Source: Paenibacillus arenosi
GTDB lineage: Bacteria; Bacillota; Bacilli; Paenibacillales; Paenibacillaceae
DNA: 64,000 bases
Assembly: GCF_014841135.1 (NCBI RefSeq)
Contig: NZ_JACYTN010000007.1
Coordinates: 62,001-126,000, forward strand
Direction of reading: 5' to 3'
A model generated the notes under the pieces. That model saw nothing but the letters and a program-made list of their open reading frames with translations. It was not told where the DNA came from and did no database searches. The stretch's first letter is position 1, and every line of letters begins with the position of its first letter. The position numbers and the translations under genes were made by a program. This document shows, in pieces, positions 36,148 to 45,124 of the stretch.

Positions 36148-36954
36148 ATGACTATGGGGAGAATCATAGGGCAGGGGCGGACGGCAAATGTATATGAATA
36201 TGCAGATGGAAATGTGCTGAAATGGTATCATGAATCCATGCCTAAATCTGTCATCGTAGAGGAGTATCGTGTGAGTCAAGCTGTCTCTGCCACAGGCGTC
36301 TTAACGCCAAAGCCATTGGAAATGATAGAAGTAGACGGCAGGAGTGGTATCGTATTTCAAAAAGTCGTGGGAGATACGCTGCTTAAGCAGTTGGCATCAC
36401 ATCCGTGGCGTATTGGAACACTGACGAACCAGTTGGCTGAGCTGCATGTTAGCATCCATCAGCAAAAGGCGCCCGATGCGCTGCGACAGAAGAAAGTGGA
36501 GCTGCACGATAGTATTTCGCATGCTCCGTATCTTACTGATGATGAGAAAGGGCAAGTGCTGTTGAAGTTGGATGGCTTGCCAGCCGGGGATAGTCTTTGT
36601 CATGGAGATTTTCATCCGGATAATGTGCTTGTTGGCAGAGAAGCATGGATTATCGATTGGATGACCGGAATGTCCGGCAATCCAGCGGCGGATACGGCGA
36701 GAACTGTATTGTTACTGCGATTGGGCACATTGCCAGAGGGAATGCCAGCATGGACACGGGCAGCTATGCAAGTGATAAGAAAAGTTATGCTGTACATATA
36801 TTTGAAACAGTATTGTGTTCGTTCACGTATGAAAAGAGAAGAAATAGAACGATGGATATTGCCTGTTGCAGCCGCACGATTGACAGAATCAATTCCAGAA
36901 GCGGAGAAAATGGCGCTTGTGAAGCTGATCAGGAAGCAAGGGAATTGGCGATAG
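36148..36954 (+). CDS. APH/choline kinase-like phosphotransferase
   Basis: 268 residues of the aminoglycoside phosphotransferase family. N-terminal GRIIGQGRTANVYEYADGNVLKWY forms the ATP loop with the lysine; LCHGDFHPDNVLV near 151 is the Brenner catalytic loop with Asp and Asn; AWIIDWMTG carries the metal-binding Asp. The family phosphorylates small hydroxyl compounds, only some of which are antibiotics. No resistance phenotype can be inferred. ATG 36148 and 36154 are both possible. Confidence 0.9.
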   Translation: MTMGRIIGQGRTANVYEYADGNVLKWYHESMPKSVIVEEYRVSQAVSATGVLTPKPLEMIEVDGRSGIVFQKVVGDTLLKQLASHPWRIGTLTNQLAELHVSIHQQKAPDALRQKKVELHDSISHAPYLTDDEKGQVLLKLDGLPAGDSLCHGDFHPDNVLVGREAWIIDWMTGMSGNPAADTARTVLLLRLGTLPEGMPAWTRAAMQVIRKVMLYIYLKQYCVRSRMKREEIERWILPVAAARLTESIPEAEKMALVKLIRKQGNWR

Positions 36955-37019
36955 TGATTTTGAATATGGAAGCTTCATCGTTCTCATCAATTTATAGAAA
37001 AAGAGGTCATCGTCTACCT

Positions 37020-37538
37020 ATGATTATTCGAGTAGAGACACCGCAAGATTATGCACAAGTATACGCGTTACATGATATGGCTTTCAACAACAAAGATGAG
37101 GAATCTGCGCTAGTGGAGCGAATCCGCACGTCAGATACGTTCGTACCTGAGCTTTCCTTAGTTGCTGTAGAAGGCGAAGAAATTATTGGTCACGTGCTAC
37201 TCAGCAAGGCACATGTTGTCACTCCTTCTGGCAGCAAACAGGAAGTACTTGCTTTGGCGCCGATTGGTGTGAAGCCCTCTCATCAGAAGTATGGAGTAGG
37301 TTCGAAGCTAATAGTCGAAGGAATTAAACGAGCAACAGAGCTAGCCTATCCGTTAGTGTTGTTAATCGGACATCCGGATTACTATCCGAAGTTTGGATTT
37401 GTACCGGCGCGCTCGCATGGATTGGATCTGAAGCAGTTCCCTGTACCAGATCATGTGTTTATGGTGCGTGAGCTGCAAGAGGGACAATTAGGCACGATTC
37501 AAGGTGAGCTTCAATATCCTTCATGCTTTATGGGATAG
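37020..37538 (+). CDS. GNAT N-acetyltransferase, YhbS-like
   Basis: 172 residues beginning IIRVETPQDYAQVYALHDMAF, with LALAPIGVKPSHQKYGVGSKLIVEGI as the acetyl-CoA segment and LVLLIGHPDYYPKFGFVPA, characteristic of the YhbS subgroup. The frame is open far upstream (to 36645, overlapping the kinase gene), but only the part from 37020 has homology; ATG 36966 is an alternative start. Substrate unknown. Confidence 0.87.
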   Translation: MIIRVETPQDYAQVYALHDMAFNNKDEESALVERIRTSDTFVPELSLVAVEGEEIIGHVLLSKAHVVTPSGSKQEVLALAPIGVKPSHQKYGVGSKLIVEGIKRATELAYPLVLLIGHPDYYPKFGFVPARSHGLDLKQFPVPDHVFMVRELQEGQLGTIQGELQYPSCFMG

Positions 37539-37542
37539 GTAA

Positions 37543-37980
37543 ATGGATGTGGAACCAAGCTTGACATGCTTCTTGCCATGGCAGGCTCCTAGCTCCCAGA
37601 GGGAGGCAGTGAATTTTTATCATTATCCGCTAACACAGATAGGACTTACCTTCGTAAATCAGTATAGCTGGGGGGGGATTATTATCGGTGCTTTGCTGGA
37701 ATTGCTGGCTGGTTTGTTGGAAGTGTTTGTAAGCAGCAGAGAGGATGCGGAGGCTCGGGAGCGTCGTATTGATCGACGGATTAAGAAGTTGGTGAAGGAG
37801 CAGGAATGGTTCGATCTCTTGTATCAGGATGAACGCTATCGGAATTTATTTCATTCGAATGCGCAAGTTAGAGAAAAATTGCTGGATCGAAAGTATATGA
37901 GAACATTGGAACAAAGTGTGCATGAGCGTGATCTGTTTCAACGTGAGCTGGATGAGCTGGCTTTATTGGTTCAAAAATAA
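37543..37980 (+). CDS. hypothetical protein with one hydrophobic segment and coiled coil
   Basis: 145 residues starting 4 bases after the GNAT stop, so probably co-transcribed. A hydrophobic stretch GGIIIGALLELLAGLLEVFV (about 45-65) could be a membrane helix; it is followed by a strongly charged helix (DAEARERRIDRRIKKLVKEQ). No family recognised. The ATG lacks a strong ribosome binding site, and coupling to the upstream stop is likely. Confidence 0.6.
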   Translation: MDVEPSLTCFLPWQAPSSQREAVNFYHYPLTQIGLTFVNQYSWGGIIIGALLELLAGLLEVFVSSREDAEARERRIDRRIKKLVKEQEWFDLLYQDERYRNLFHSNAQVREKLLDRKYMRTLEQSVHERDLFQRELDELALLVQK

Positions 37981-38104
37981 GCTTGTGCTGATGCAGGCCC
38001 GTTATGCTGCTTGTACTTAAATATTCTTGTACGGTAGGTAAGTGTAAGCCAAGTTCATAACCAACAACCGAAATCTTCAGTTATCGTAGATAAACGTTGA
38101 TGAA

Positions 38105-38342
38105 TTGGACAAAAGTGCAGCTATTTTAAGTAGAAAACGTCATTTTGAGCGAGTTTAGGACAAAAGTGCATTAATTTTCCTCGATTTGTATTTGAAAGTG
38201 AAAAAGCTAATAAAATAAATACATTTTTGCGCATAATCCCCCTGATAAGCACATTTTCGGATTAATTAACTGCATTTTTGTCCTAATTTACATCAGAATT
38301 CTACCTGCTAAGCTCCGATTACCTTTTAGCTGCATTTATAGC
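38105..38342. repeat. imperfect nested palindromic intergenic element
   Basis: Fills most of the 580-bp gap before 38559. Inner arms: TTAGGACAAAAGTGCATTAATT (38155-38176) and AATTAACTGCATTTTTGTCC-TAA (38264-38286) are near-perfect inverted copies. Outer arms: TTGGACAAAAGTGCAGCTATTTT (38105) and AGCTGCATTTATAGC (about 38327) are a second, weaker inverted pair of the same motif. All four share the core GGACAAAA(G/A)TGCA. AT-rich, no ORF. It looks like an interspersed palindromic repeat of the host genome or a non-autonomous element remnant. Confidence 0.65.
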
Positions 38343-38558
38343 GTTTATCTCTTGCTTGATATCAGCAAAAAATAGTTTGTGCGCAGTAGCGGCATATCGT
38401 ACTTTATGGACGATCCAATGGTAGATTCAATAGAGTGTGATATTTTTCATTGGAGACAGATGAGGAATTGAAGTAATACATAATTAAGAGTAAATGATTA
38501 ATCACGGTATACTTAGTATAATCGTATGGTTCCATACATCATGAAGGAGATGAATCAT

Positions 38559-38774
38559 GTGAAGCAGAGCAGTATGGTTGCGGATCAGGACTTTGTCATT
38601 GAGCATGTGAAGGAAAAATTCAGCTGCACCGTACTGAGTTGTGAAGGTCGTCCCTGCTTGGAGTACAAAACGGAAGAGGAGCTTACGCAAATTTCAGAAT
38701 ATGTACAGGCCGTGTTTCAAAGAGAAGTGACAGACGTATTTTTTGCAGCAGTTTCAAGTGTAGATGCAGATTAA
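38559..38774 (+). CDS. hypothetical protein, about 71 aa
   Basis: Small acidic protein with two Cys (KFSCTVLSCEGRPCLEY has three in total with the last), no membrane segment. GTG 38559 lies 9 nt after AAGGAG and is preferred; in-frame ATGs at 38526, 38541 and 38550 lie upstream of or too close to that site. A TATAAT-like GTATAATCG at about 38516 could be its promoter. A strong terminator follows at 38840. Family unknown. Confidence 0.65.
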   Translation: MKQSSMVADQDFVIEHVKEKFSCTVLSCEGRPCLEYKTEEELTQISEYVQAVFQREVTDVFFAAVSSVDAD

Positions 38775-38839
38775 CATGTGTTGAATAAGGGAGATGTAAT
38801 TATCTCTTGCGCTTGCTAAAAAGTTGATATGTCTCTAAC

Positions 38840-38882
38840 GAACCAGTTGTCTATGTTTCATCGGCAGCTGGTTCTTTTGTTT
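38840..38882 (+). terminator. intrinsic terminator
   Basis: GAACCAGTTG pairs with CAGCTGGTTC (one G-U) and is followed by TTTTGTTT. Confidence 0.88.
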
Positions 38883-39061
38883 GATGGAAAATACGAGCGG
38901 ATCTTTGTTGAGTTATTGCTAGCAATCAATCGAAAAAGGCATGTCATTTCCATTGATAGTTTGTCATGTGTATAATTATGGATATATATGTTGTTTAGCT
39001 CTAATCCCATCCCTGTAGATAGGAAAGCGATCTAGGGCTCTTTTCGTAAAGGAGGCAGTGC

Positions 39062-39517
39062 ATGATGGAATCTACATCAAGGATTACGATTGATCGTGTA
39101 TCAAAAGATGATCTGGAGGCATTAGTAGAGTTATATAAAGAACTGGTCGACCATGAGCTTCACGTGGAACAAATAAAGACACAATTTTTACGGCTGCAAC
39201 AGAATGAGGACTATTATATTATTGGTGCTAAAAATGAGGCTGGGCAATTAATGGGCACCGTTATGGGCATTGTATGCCATGATCTGCTGCTAGACTGTCG
39301 TTCGTTTATGGTGGTTGAAAATGTGATCGTCTCCAGCAGCTATCGAGGTCTTGGTATTGGTAAACTTCTGATGGAACGGATCGAACAGATTGCAATCGAA
39401 CGGAATTGTTATCGTACGGAGCTATTTTCGAGTGCTTCACGACAAGCTGCACATCAATTCTATGAATCGATTGGCTATGATCGTGAGTCATCTATCGGTT
39501 TCGTAAAAAGTGTATAA
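39062..39517 (+). CDS. GNAT family N-acetyltransferase
   Basis: 151 residues. ITIDRVSKDDLEALVELYKELV at the start, FMVVENVIVSSSYRGLGIGKLLMERIEQIA as the acetyl-CoA-binding region, and ELFSSASRQAAHQFYESIGY at the end. Ideal AAAGGAGG ribosome binding site. It shows the same segment layout as the GNAT at 17554-17982, suggesting paralogy. The next gene starts 13 bases after its stop. Confidence 0.9.
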   Translation: MMESTSRITIDRVSKDDLEALVELYKELVDHELHVEQIKTQFLRLQQNEDYYIIGAKNEAGQLMGTVMGIVCHDLLLDCRSFMVVENVIVSSSYRGLGIGKLLMERIEQIAIERNCYRTELFSSASRQAAHQFYESIGYDRESSIGFVKSV

Positions 39518-39530
39518 AGGAGCTGTCTAT

Positions 39531-40382
39531 ATGGTATCGCACGGAAGGACTTACTTTTTTCCAGAACATATTGTGAACCGAAAAGGGGCTGTACGTGCCG
39601 CTGACATTCCTGAAGATGTGAAACAATGGCTCAATGAAGGCGTGCTGACAAGTGTGAATCTGATGGAATGGCTTGCCGTTGATCATAGAGTACTCGTGCA
39701 GCATGTACTCCCTCAGTTAGAGTTGGGTCATCTTGTGGAATCTATTTTACAGCAAATCAATCAGTTAAAAGAGCAGAAAGTTATGAAGGTAACGCCTCTT
39801 ATTGGTAAGCTACTGTATGAAACTCTTCGTGAGGTGGAGGATGTACAGCAGCGTGCGATGCGGATGGAGTCTATTATGGAATATGGATCTGACAGTGTGC
39901 GGTGCTGGGGATGTTACATGGTGAGCTCGAATATTGATTTAACTTTGCAGCAGAAGTTGGAACAAATAAAGAGATTTGCGGCGGATCCGCATTTTGGGGT
40001 GAGAGAAATTGCTTGGATGGCAGTGCGCGATGACATTGCTCGGAATTTGACCTCTGCTATTGAAATACTATCTGCTTGGACGAAGGAAGAAGATGCTAAT
40101 GTTCGTCGATTTGCGGTGGAAGCGACAAGACCTTGTGGGGTATGGACGAGCCATATTCAATCGCTTAAGCTTCAGCCAGAACTGGCGCTACCTTTGTTGG
40201 AGCAGGTAAAGTCAGATCCATCCAAGTATGTTCAGGACTCTGTAGGTAATTGGCTGAACGATGCCAGCAAGTCGAGGCCGGAATGGGTGCGCGAAGTATG
40301 CGAGCAATGGATACAAGCATCTGATTCCAAAGAAACGGCTAAGATCGTGAAGAGGGCAACTCGAACGTTGTTGAAGAAATAG
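39531..40382 (+). CDS. HEAT-like repeat DNA alkylation repair protein, AlkC/YhaZ-like
   Basis: About 283 residues of helical repeats. The C-terminal half carries blocks typical of the AlkC/YhaZ alkylation repair group: DPHFGVREIAWMAVRDDI, DANVRRFAVEATRPCGVW, LALPLLEQVKSDPSKYVQDS, VGNWLNDASKSRPEWV. The family removes N-alkylated bases or binds damaged DNA through a HEAT superhelix. ATG 39531 was chosen over the GTG/ATG at 39510, which overlaps the preceding gene. Likely co-transcribed with the GNAT upstream. The specificity is unverified. Confidence 0.75.
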   Translation: MVSHGRTYFFPEHIVNRKGAVRAADIPEDVKQWLNEGVLTSVNLMEWLAVDHRVLVQHVLPQLELGHLVESILQQINQLKEQKVMKVTPLIGKLLYETLREVEDVQQRAMRMESIMEYGSDSVRCWGCYMVSSNIDLTLQQKLEQIKRFAADPHFGVREIAWMAVRDDIARNLTSAIEILSAWTKEEDANVRRFAVEATRPCGVWTSHIQSLKLQPELALPLLEQVKSDPSKYVQDSVGNWLNDASKSRPEWVREVCEQWIQASDSKETAKIVKRATRTLLKK

Positions 40383-40502
40383 GGAGTAACTAGTTCAGAA
40401 AGTTCTGGCTTTATTCACCTGTATATATGTTTGTATGGAGCATGTTCGAAATATCAACTGTGTATTTCTAATCTAACGTAACTTCTAAGGGAGCTGAACG
40501 AG

Positions 40503-41573
40503 ATGAAGCAAATTCGAGTTGGGATTGTTGGTACTGGCTTTGGGGCGTCTGTGCACGCTCCAATTCTCCAACTGCATGAAGGTTTTGATGTGAAGGCAAT
40601 CGCTAGTATGTATCGAGGGAAAGTTCAGGATGTACAGCGTAGCACAGGTATACAACGAGTATACACGGATTGGCGTGGCATGATCGACCAGGAGGAGTTG
40701 GACCTTGTTGTTGTGGCTTCCGCCCCTCCGAATCATCATGACATGACAATGGTTGCCCTTCGCAAAGGATTGCATGTGTTGTGTGAGAAGCCTCTAGGTA
40801 TGAATGCAGTGGAAACGAAAGCGATGCTCGAGCAGCAGCAGCTCTCTGACGTGCGTGGATTTGTTCATTTCCAATGGAGACTAGCTCCCGTCAGACAAGC
40901 GATTAAACAAGTCATCCAAAGTGGAAAACTAGGACGTATTCTGCATATGAAATATCAGGGCAGCTTCTCGGGGTATTCGATGTTAACGAACCAGTCACGC
41001 GGCTGGGAAGGCAGTAAGAGCGCGGGCGGCGGGATGTTGTTTGCGATTGGGTCGCATATGATAGATGCTTTACAATGGTGGATGGATGAGCAGATTAGCG
41101 ATGTGTATGCGGACTTGAGCACGAAAGTTCCAACACATAATAGCGCTAGTGATGAAAGAACGGAGCATCGGGATGCAGATGATGCTTTTTCAGTTATCGG
41201 TCACTTTGAGCAGGGAGCATCATTTGTAATGGATTTATTATTTTCGGGAGTACGTGGAAATGGATGGTGTTTGGAGGTGTATGGAACCGAAGGCACGCTT
41301 CGCATGACCAATGATACGGATGTCGAAGTGAGTGAGGGAGGAGCATTCGAACAGATTGTTCTTTCGGTATGTGAGCCTCCGTTGGGATTGGCTGCTTCAG
41401 CAGTGCCGTATTACAGTGGTTTGAATCCGATGCTGAATGGTGTCTATCAGTCCATTGTGGAGGGAAAGACGGCATCCGATATCCCTACCTTCGTTGACGG
41501 GCATCGCGTCCAGCTTGTATTGGATGCTATCCAACAGTCAGCTGAGCAACAGAGAAAGGTCGTTATTTCATAG
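40503..41573 (+). CDS. Gfo/Idh/MocA family oxidoreductase
   Basis: 356 residues, with Rossmann motif RVGIVGTGFGASVHAPIL, the VLCEKPLGM lysine near 97, and a C-terminal domain with GGGMLFAIGSHMIDALQWW. NAD(P)-dependent sugar or related dehydrogenase. It is not clustered with sugar genes and is only distantly similar to the two Gfo/Idh proteins of the 19.9-33 kb cluster. AAGGGAGC precedes the ATG. Confidence 0.92.
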   Translation: MKQIRVGIVGTGFGASVHAPILQLHEGFDVKAIASMYRGKVQDVQRSTGIQRVYTDWRGMIDQEELDLVVVASAPPNHHDMTMVALRKGLHVLCEKPLGMNAVETKAMLEQQQLSDVRGFVHFQWRLAPVRQAIKQVIQSGKLGRILHMKYQGSFSGYSMLTNQSRGWEGSKSAGGGMLFAIGSHMIDALQWWMDEQISDVYADLSTKVPTHNSASDERTEHRDADDAFSVIGHFEQGASFVMDLLFSGVRGNGWCLEVYGTEGTLRMTNDTDVEVSEGGAFEQIVLSVCEPPLGLAASAVPYYSGLNPMLNGVYQSIVEGKTASDIPTFVDGHRVQLVLDAIQQSAEQQRKVVIS

Positions 41574-41709
41574 CTTAGTATAATAGATTCAAGTTAAATG
41601 GCAAGCTAGTAAGAAAAGTATAATTTTGATCTCAATATGAGTGAGTATGGGGTCCAAATAAAGTAATAGAATATGTTGTGGAGTAAAGACGTAACCGTGA
41701 ACGGTAAGG

Positions 41710-41765
41710 CGGATCGTGCTCTTAATCAAGGATGATTTCTCATTCGTTATAAGATGCACGATCCG
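41710..41765. terminator. inverted repeat between convergent genes
   Basis: CGGATCGTGC pairs perfectly with GCACGATCCG across a 36-nt spacer that itself has TCTTA/TAAGA ends. There is no clear T tract; a shared terminator is likely. ACCGTGAACGGT, a short palindrome, lies just before it. Confidence 0.55.
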
Positions 41766-41780
41766 TACTTCACCTGCTAT

Positions 41781-43238
41781 TTAAAATGGATATTCACGAG
41801 GCTCGTTCTGTGTAGATATCCACTGTAAAGTCGTAAACTCCTCTAGCGACCATTTGCCGCCAAAACGGCCTAATCCAGACATTTTTTCTCCGCCAAATGC
41901 AATGAGTGGCTCATCATTTACACTCTGGTCATTAACGTGAACCATACCAGATACAATTTGCTTGGCTACCTGAACCCCTTTTTCTATAGAACCGGCATGC
42001 ACAGCAGCACTCAAACCATATGGACTATCGTTAGCAATAGCAATGCCTTCTTGCTCCGTTTTAAAAGGAATGATCGTCACAACGGGCCCAAACATTTCAT
42101 GTTGAGCGGTTGCAACGTTATTGGTATTGGAAGTTAAAATGAAGGGAGACATGACGTTTCCATCAACGTGGCCCTCTAACACGACTTGTGCGCCTTCCTC
42201 TTTAGCCTTTGCAATCGTTGCCATAATCCGTTCGACTGATTTTCTATTAATGAGTGGGCCAATCATATTGGAATGATCGCGAGGGTCTCCAACTTTAATC
42301 TTTTTGGCCGCTTCAACAAAATTATCTACGAATGTTTGATAAATACGTTCATGGACAAGGATACGATTAATCGCCATACAAATTTGACCATTGTGAAAGA
42401 ACTTTCCGTAAATCGCAGATCGAACGGCTCGTTCTATATCTGCATCTTCTAGCACGAGTAATGGGTTGTTGCCTCCTAGCTCTAGAGCTGCTTTTTTCAT
42501 CGTTCTAGCACAAATTTGAGCAATATGAATACCTGCTGGTGTGGAACCCGTAAATGAAATAACCCGTGGAATTGGGTTTTCTGTAAAACTGTCCTCAATT
42601 TCACTGATCGATGCAATAACCACGTGTAAAAGTCCCTTTGGAAGACCTGCTTCTTCGAAAATTTTTGCTAGTAGTAGGCCTCCGCTAATACAGGTTTGTT
42701 CATCAGGTTTCAGGACGACACTATTTCCTGCTGCCAACGCTGGGGCAACCGAGCGCATGGACAAATACATGGGGAAATTAAATGGACTAATGACGCCGAC
42801 CACACCAACAGGGCGACGGTCCACTCGATTTTCTTTACCAGGAATAAGAGATGGAACCATTTCGGCACCCATTTGTAGGGGGAAACTCGCAGCTTCTCTA
42901 GTAATAGAAATGCAAAAATCCAATTCAACACTGGCCTTAGCATAGGTAGAACCCGTCTCTTTAATAAGGAGTTCACATATTTCTTCACGACGTGCTTTCA
43001 TAATAGCAACGGCTTTTTCAAACACTTCGGCTTTTTGAAAAGCATTTATAGATTCCCATGAAGGCTGAGCCTTTTGTGCTGCAGCATAAGCTTCCTGAAC
43101 GTCATCTTTGCTGGCAAGTTTGATAGTCGAAACGATTTCATCGTTATACGGATTTTTATTTTCGTAAATGGTCGTGCTATTCCCTTCGCGCCATTCGCCA
43201 CCTATATATTGCAGGTTCCAATTGTTATATGTATTCAT
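41781..43238 (-). CDS. aldehyde dehydrogenase
   Basis: 485 residues, full length for the NAD(P)-dependent family. Visible motifs: GVVGVISPFNFP, SVVLKPDEQTCISG, the NAD-binding VISFTGSTPAGI, catalytic Glu in AALELGGNNPLLVLEDAD and catalytic Cys in FHNGQICMAINRILV near 287, plus EMFGPVVTIIPF. The sequence pattern resembles aromatic aldehyde (benzaldehyde/vanillin-type) dehydrogenases, but that subtype is only suggested. It is divergently arranged with an MFS gene and a short unassigned ORF. Confidence 0.94.
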   Translation of the reverse strand: MNTYNNWNLQYIGGEWREGNSTTIYENKNPYNDEIVSTIKLASKDDVQEAYAAAQKAQPSWESINAFQKAEVFEKAVAIMKARREEICELLIKETGSTYAKASVELDFCISITREAASFPLQMGAEMVPSLIPGKENRVDRRPVGVVGVISPFNFPMYLSMRSVAPALAAGNSVVLKPDEQTCISGGLLLAKIFEEAGLPKGLLHVVIASISEIEDSFTENPIPRVISFTGSTPAGIHIAQICARTMKKAALELGGNNPLLVLEDADIERAVRSAIYGKFFHNGQICMAINRILVHERIYQTFVDNFVEAAKKIKVGDPRDHSNMIGPLINRKSVERIMATIAKAKEEGAQVVLEGHVDGNVMSPFILTSNTNNVATAQHEMFGPVVTIIPFKTEQEGIAIANDSPYGLSAAVHAGSIEKGVQVAKQIVSGMVHVNDQSVNDEPLIAFGGEKMSGLGRFGGKWSLEEFTTLQWISTQNEPREYPF

Positions 43239-43422
43239 AGGATTCCATCCCTTTCATGATGATAATAGTTATTAGATTTTGAGTTAGTAAGATGAACTGT
43301 AAATGCTAGTCTAATTAGGAGTATGCAGAGAAAGAGTCTTATAACATTTTTTAAACGGGATCAACATGGATGAACCTGAAACTTGATGCATGGATCAAAT
43401 GTAGGATAGAAGGACGGATTTC

Positions 43423-43596
43423 ATGTCAGGAATGCAATCTTACTATACTATAAGAGCTAACGGGTTGGGTATGGACTATATTGAAGACGAAAAAATAAAT
43501 TTGATTCGACGAAATAGAAAATTTACTGAAGATAGTATGATGAGGAAAGATAATTTCGAGATCAGAACTCTACAGAGGAAACTTCTCGTGCACTGA
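43423..43596 (+). CDS. short ORF, 57 aa, doubtful
   Basis: ATG 43423 follows AAGGACGG and opens a 57-residue frame beginning MSGMQSYYTIRANGLGMDYI, rich in charged residues (RRNRKFTEDSMMRKDN). No family recognised. It occupies the 410-bp gap between the aldehyde dehydrogenase and the MFS gene, which otherwise shows only AT-rich sequence and a GGTATATAATAAT element at about 43605 that may be the MFS promoter -10. Confidence 0.3.
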   Translation: MSGMQSYYTIRANGLGMDYIEDEKINLIRRNRKFTEDSMMRKDNFEIRTLQRKLLVH

Positions 43597-43651
43597 TTAT
43601 TTTTTGGTATATAATAATTCCATTCATAGAGAGATAAAGAGGGAAAGCGAA

Positions 43652-44902
43652 ATGAACGATATTGTATCTCCAGAGTATCATCGCACATTATTTAAACGTA
43701 CCTTGTTCGTTATCGTTATCTCACAAATGTTCGGAGGAGCGGGACTGGCGGCTGGAATTACTGTCGGTGCCTTGCTTGCTCAGGAAATGTTAGGTACCGA
43801 CAGCTATGCGGGAGTGCCTGTAGCGTTGTTTACTCTCGGGTCGGCAGTGGCAGCGTTAATGGTTGGGCGACTATCTCAACGATACAGTCGGCGAGTAGGT
43901 CTCGTAACTGGATTTATGACCGGTGGTATTGGTGCCATTGGAATCGTGCTTGCTGCTATATATAGCAATATTGGATTGTTATTCGCCTCACTACTCGTGT
44001 ATGGCGTAGGCACTGCTACCAATTTGCAGGCGCGATATGCGGGAACGGACTTGGCAATGCCGCATCAGCGAGCTACTGCGATTAGTATCGCGATGGTGTC
44101 GACGACTTTTGGTGCCGTAGCGGGGCCTAACTTGGTAGAGGTGATGGGGGAATTTGCTGTTTCCATTGGCGTGCCTGCATTGGCTGGACCATTTATACTT
44201 GGGGCGGCTGCATACATACTTGCAGGTTTGGTGCTGTTCTTATTTCTTCGTCCTGATCCGTTGGTACTGGCGAAAGAAATTGCCGCTACAAGCCAACAGG
44301 CTGTTACTCGAGATAGCGCTCAGGTGCACACGCATGCAGCTGGCATAAACAAACGGGTTGTTGCTATTGGTGCAACGGTTATGGTTGTGGCACAGCTAAC
44401 GATGATCGCAATTATGACGATGACGCCGATTCATATGATGCATCATGGCCACGGACTGCGTGACGTTGGACTTGTAATTGGTATTCATGTCGGTGCCATG
44501 TATCTTCCTTCGCTTATTACGGGTGTCCTAGTAGATAGGCTAGGGCGAACAGTCATTATTGTCGCAGCGGGTGTAACGCTTCTGTCCTCAGGTATTCTGG
44601 CAGCATTGGCGCCTTCAGATTCCATGCCTTTGCTCATTGCAGCGCTTGCTTTGCTTGGAGTTGGTTGGAACTTTGGAGTGATTAGTGGCACGGCTCTTAT
44701 TGTAGATGGAACGGAAACGGATACACGAGCGAAGACGCAAGGAACAGTAGATGTGTTGGTTGCGTTGGCAGGAGCGTCCGGCGGGGTTGTGTCGGGTGTT
44801 ATTGCGGCGCATTACAGCTTCGGTACGCTTTCGATGATAGGTGGATTGCTTTCGTTAGTGCTTATTCCAGCAGTGCTTGGGTTAAGGGTGAAGTTGAAAT
44901 AA
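43652..44902 (+). CDS. MFS transporter
   Basis: 416 residues with about twelve hydrophobic segments and the MFS signature between TM2 and TM3 (VGRLSQRYSRRVGLVTGF) repeated in the second half (TGVLVDRLGRTVIIVAAG). The His-rich loop HMMHHGHGLRDVG follows a motif seen in YfmO/Bmr-like drug efflux MFS proteins. ATG 43652 after AGAGGGAAAGCG is preferred to the GTG/ATG at 43604. Probable proton-coupled exporter; substrate unknown. Confidence 0.9.
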   Translation: MNDIVSPEYHRTLFKRTLFVIVISQMFGGAGLAAGITVGALLAQEMLGTDSYAGVPVALFTLGSAVAALMVGRLSQRYSRRVGLVTGFMTGGIGAIGIVLAAIYSNIGLLFASLLVYGVGTATNLQARYAGTDLAMPHQRATAISIAMVSTTFGAVAGPNLVEVMGEFAVSIGVPALAGPFILGAAAYILAGLVLFLFLRPDPLVLAKEIAATSQQAVTRDSAQVHTHAAGINKRVVAIGATVMVVAQLTMIAIMTMTPIHMMHHGHGLRDVGLVIGIHVGAMYLPSLITGVLVDRLGRTVIIVAAGVTLLSSGILAALAPSDSMPLLIAALALLGVGWNFGVISGTALIVDGTETDTRAKTQGTVDVLVALAGASGGVVSGVIAAHYSFGTLSMIGGLLSLVLIPAVLGLRVKLK

Positions 44903-44941
44903 TTAACTTGCTATTTAATATTAGTGGATCAGTTGAAGGCT

Positions 44942-44986
44942 CATGGGAATTTGCTTGAATAAGCAAACGCCCATGGTCTTTTTTAA
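44942..44986 (+). terminator. intrinsic terminator after MFS gene
   Basis: CATGGG...GCTT pairs with AAGC...CCCATG; a run of seven T (one C) follows. Confidence 0.82.
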
Positions 44987-45124
44987 TTTGTACTCATGAT
45001 GAAGAAGGAGATAGAAAGTTGAATTGCGCCCTTGTGGGTAAATTTGGTACGATCATTTTATAATCTAGTAAAAATTAACTGTCATATATAGTATACGTCT
45101 AGCTTTTCAAAGGAGGTATCCCCT

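Noticed and set aside
36645-37020. Long N-terminal extension of the GNAT gene overlapping the kinase-like gene
   Set aside because: Homology begins only at 37020, and the upstream part is the kinase gene read in another frame.
41700-41712. ACCGTGAACGGT as an operator
   Set aside because: It lies between convergent gene ends, where an operator has no obvious target; chance palindrome.
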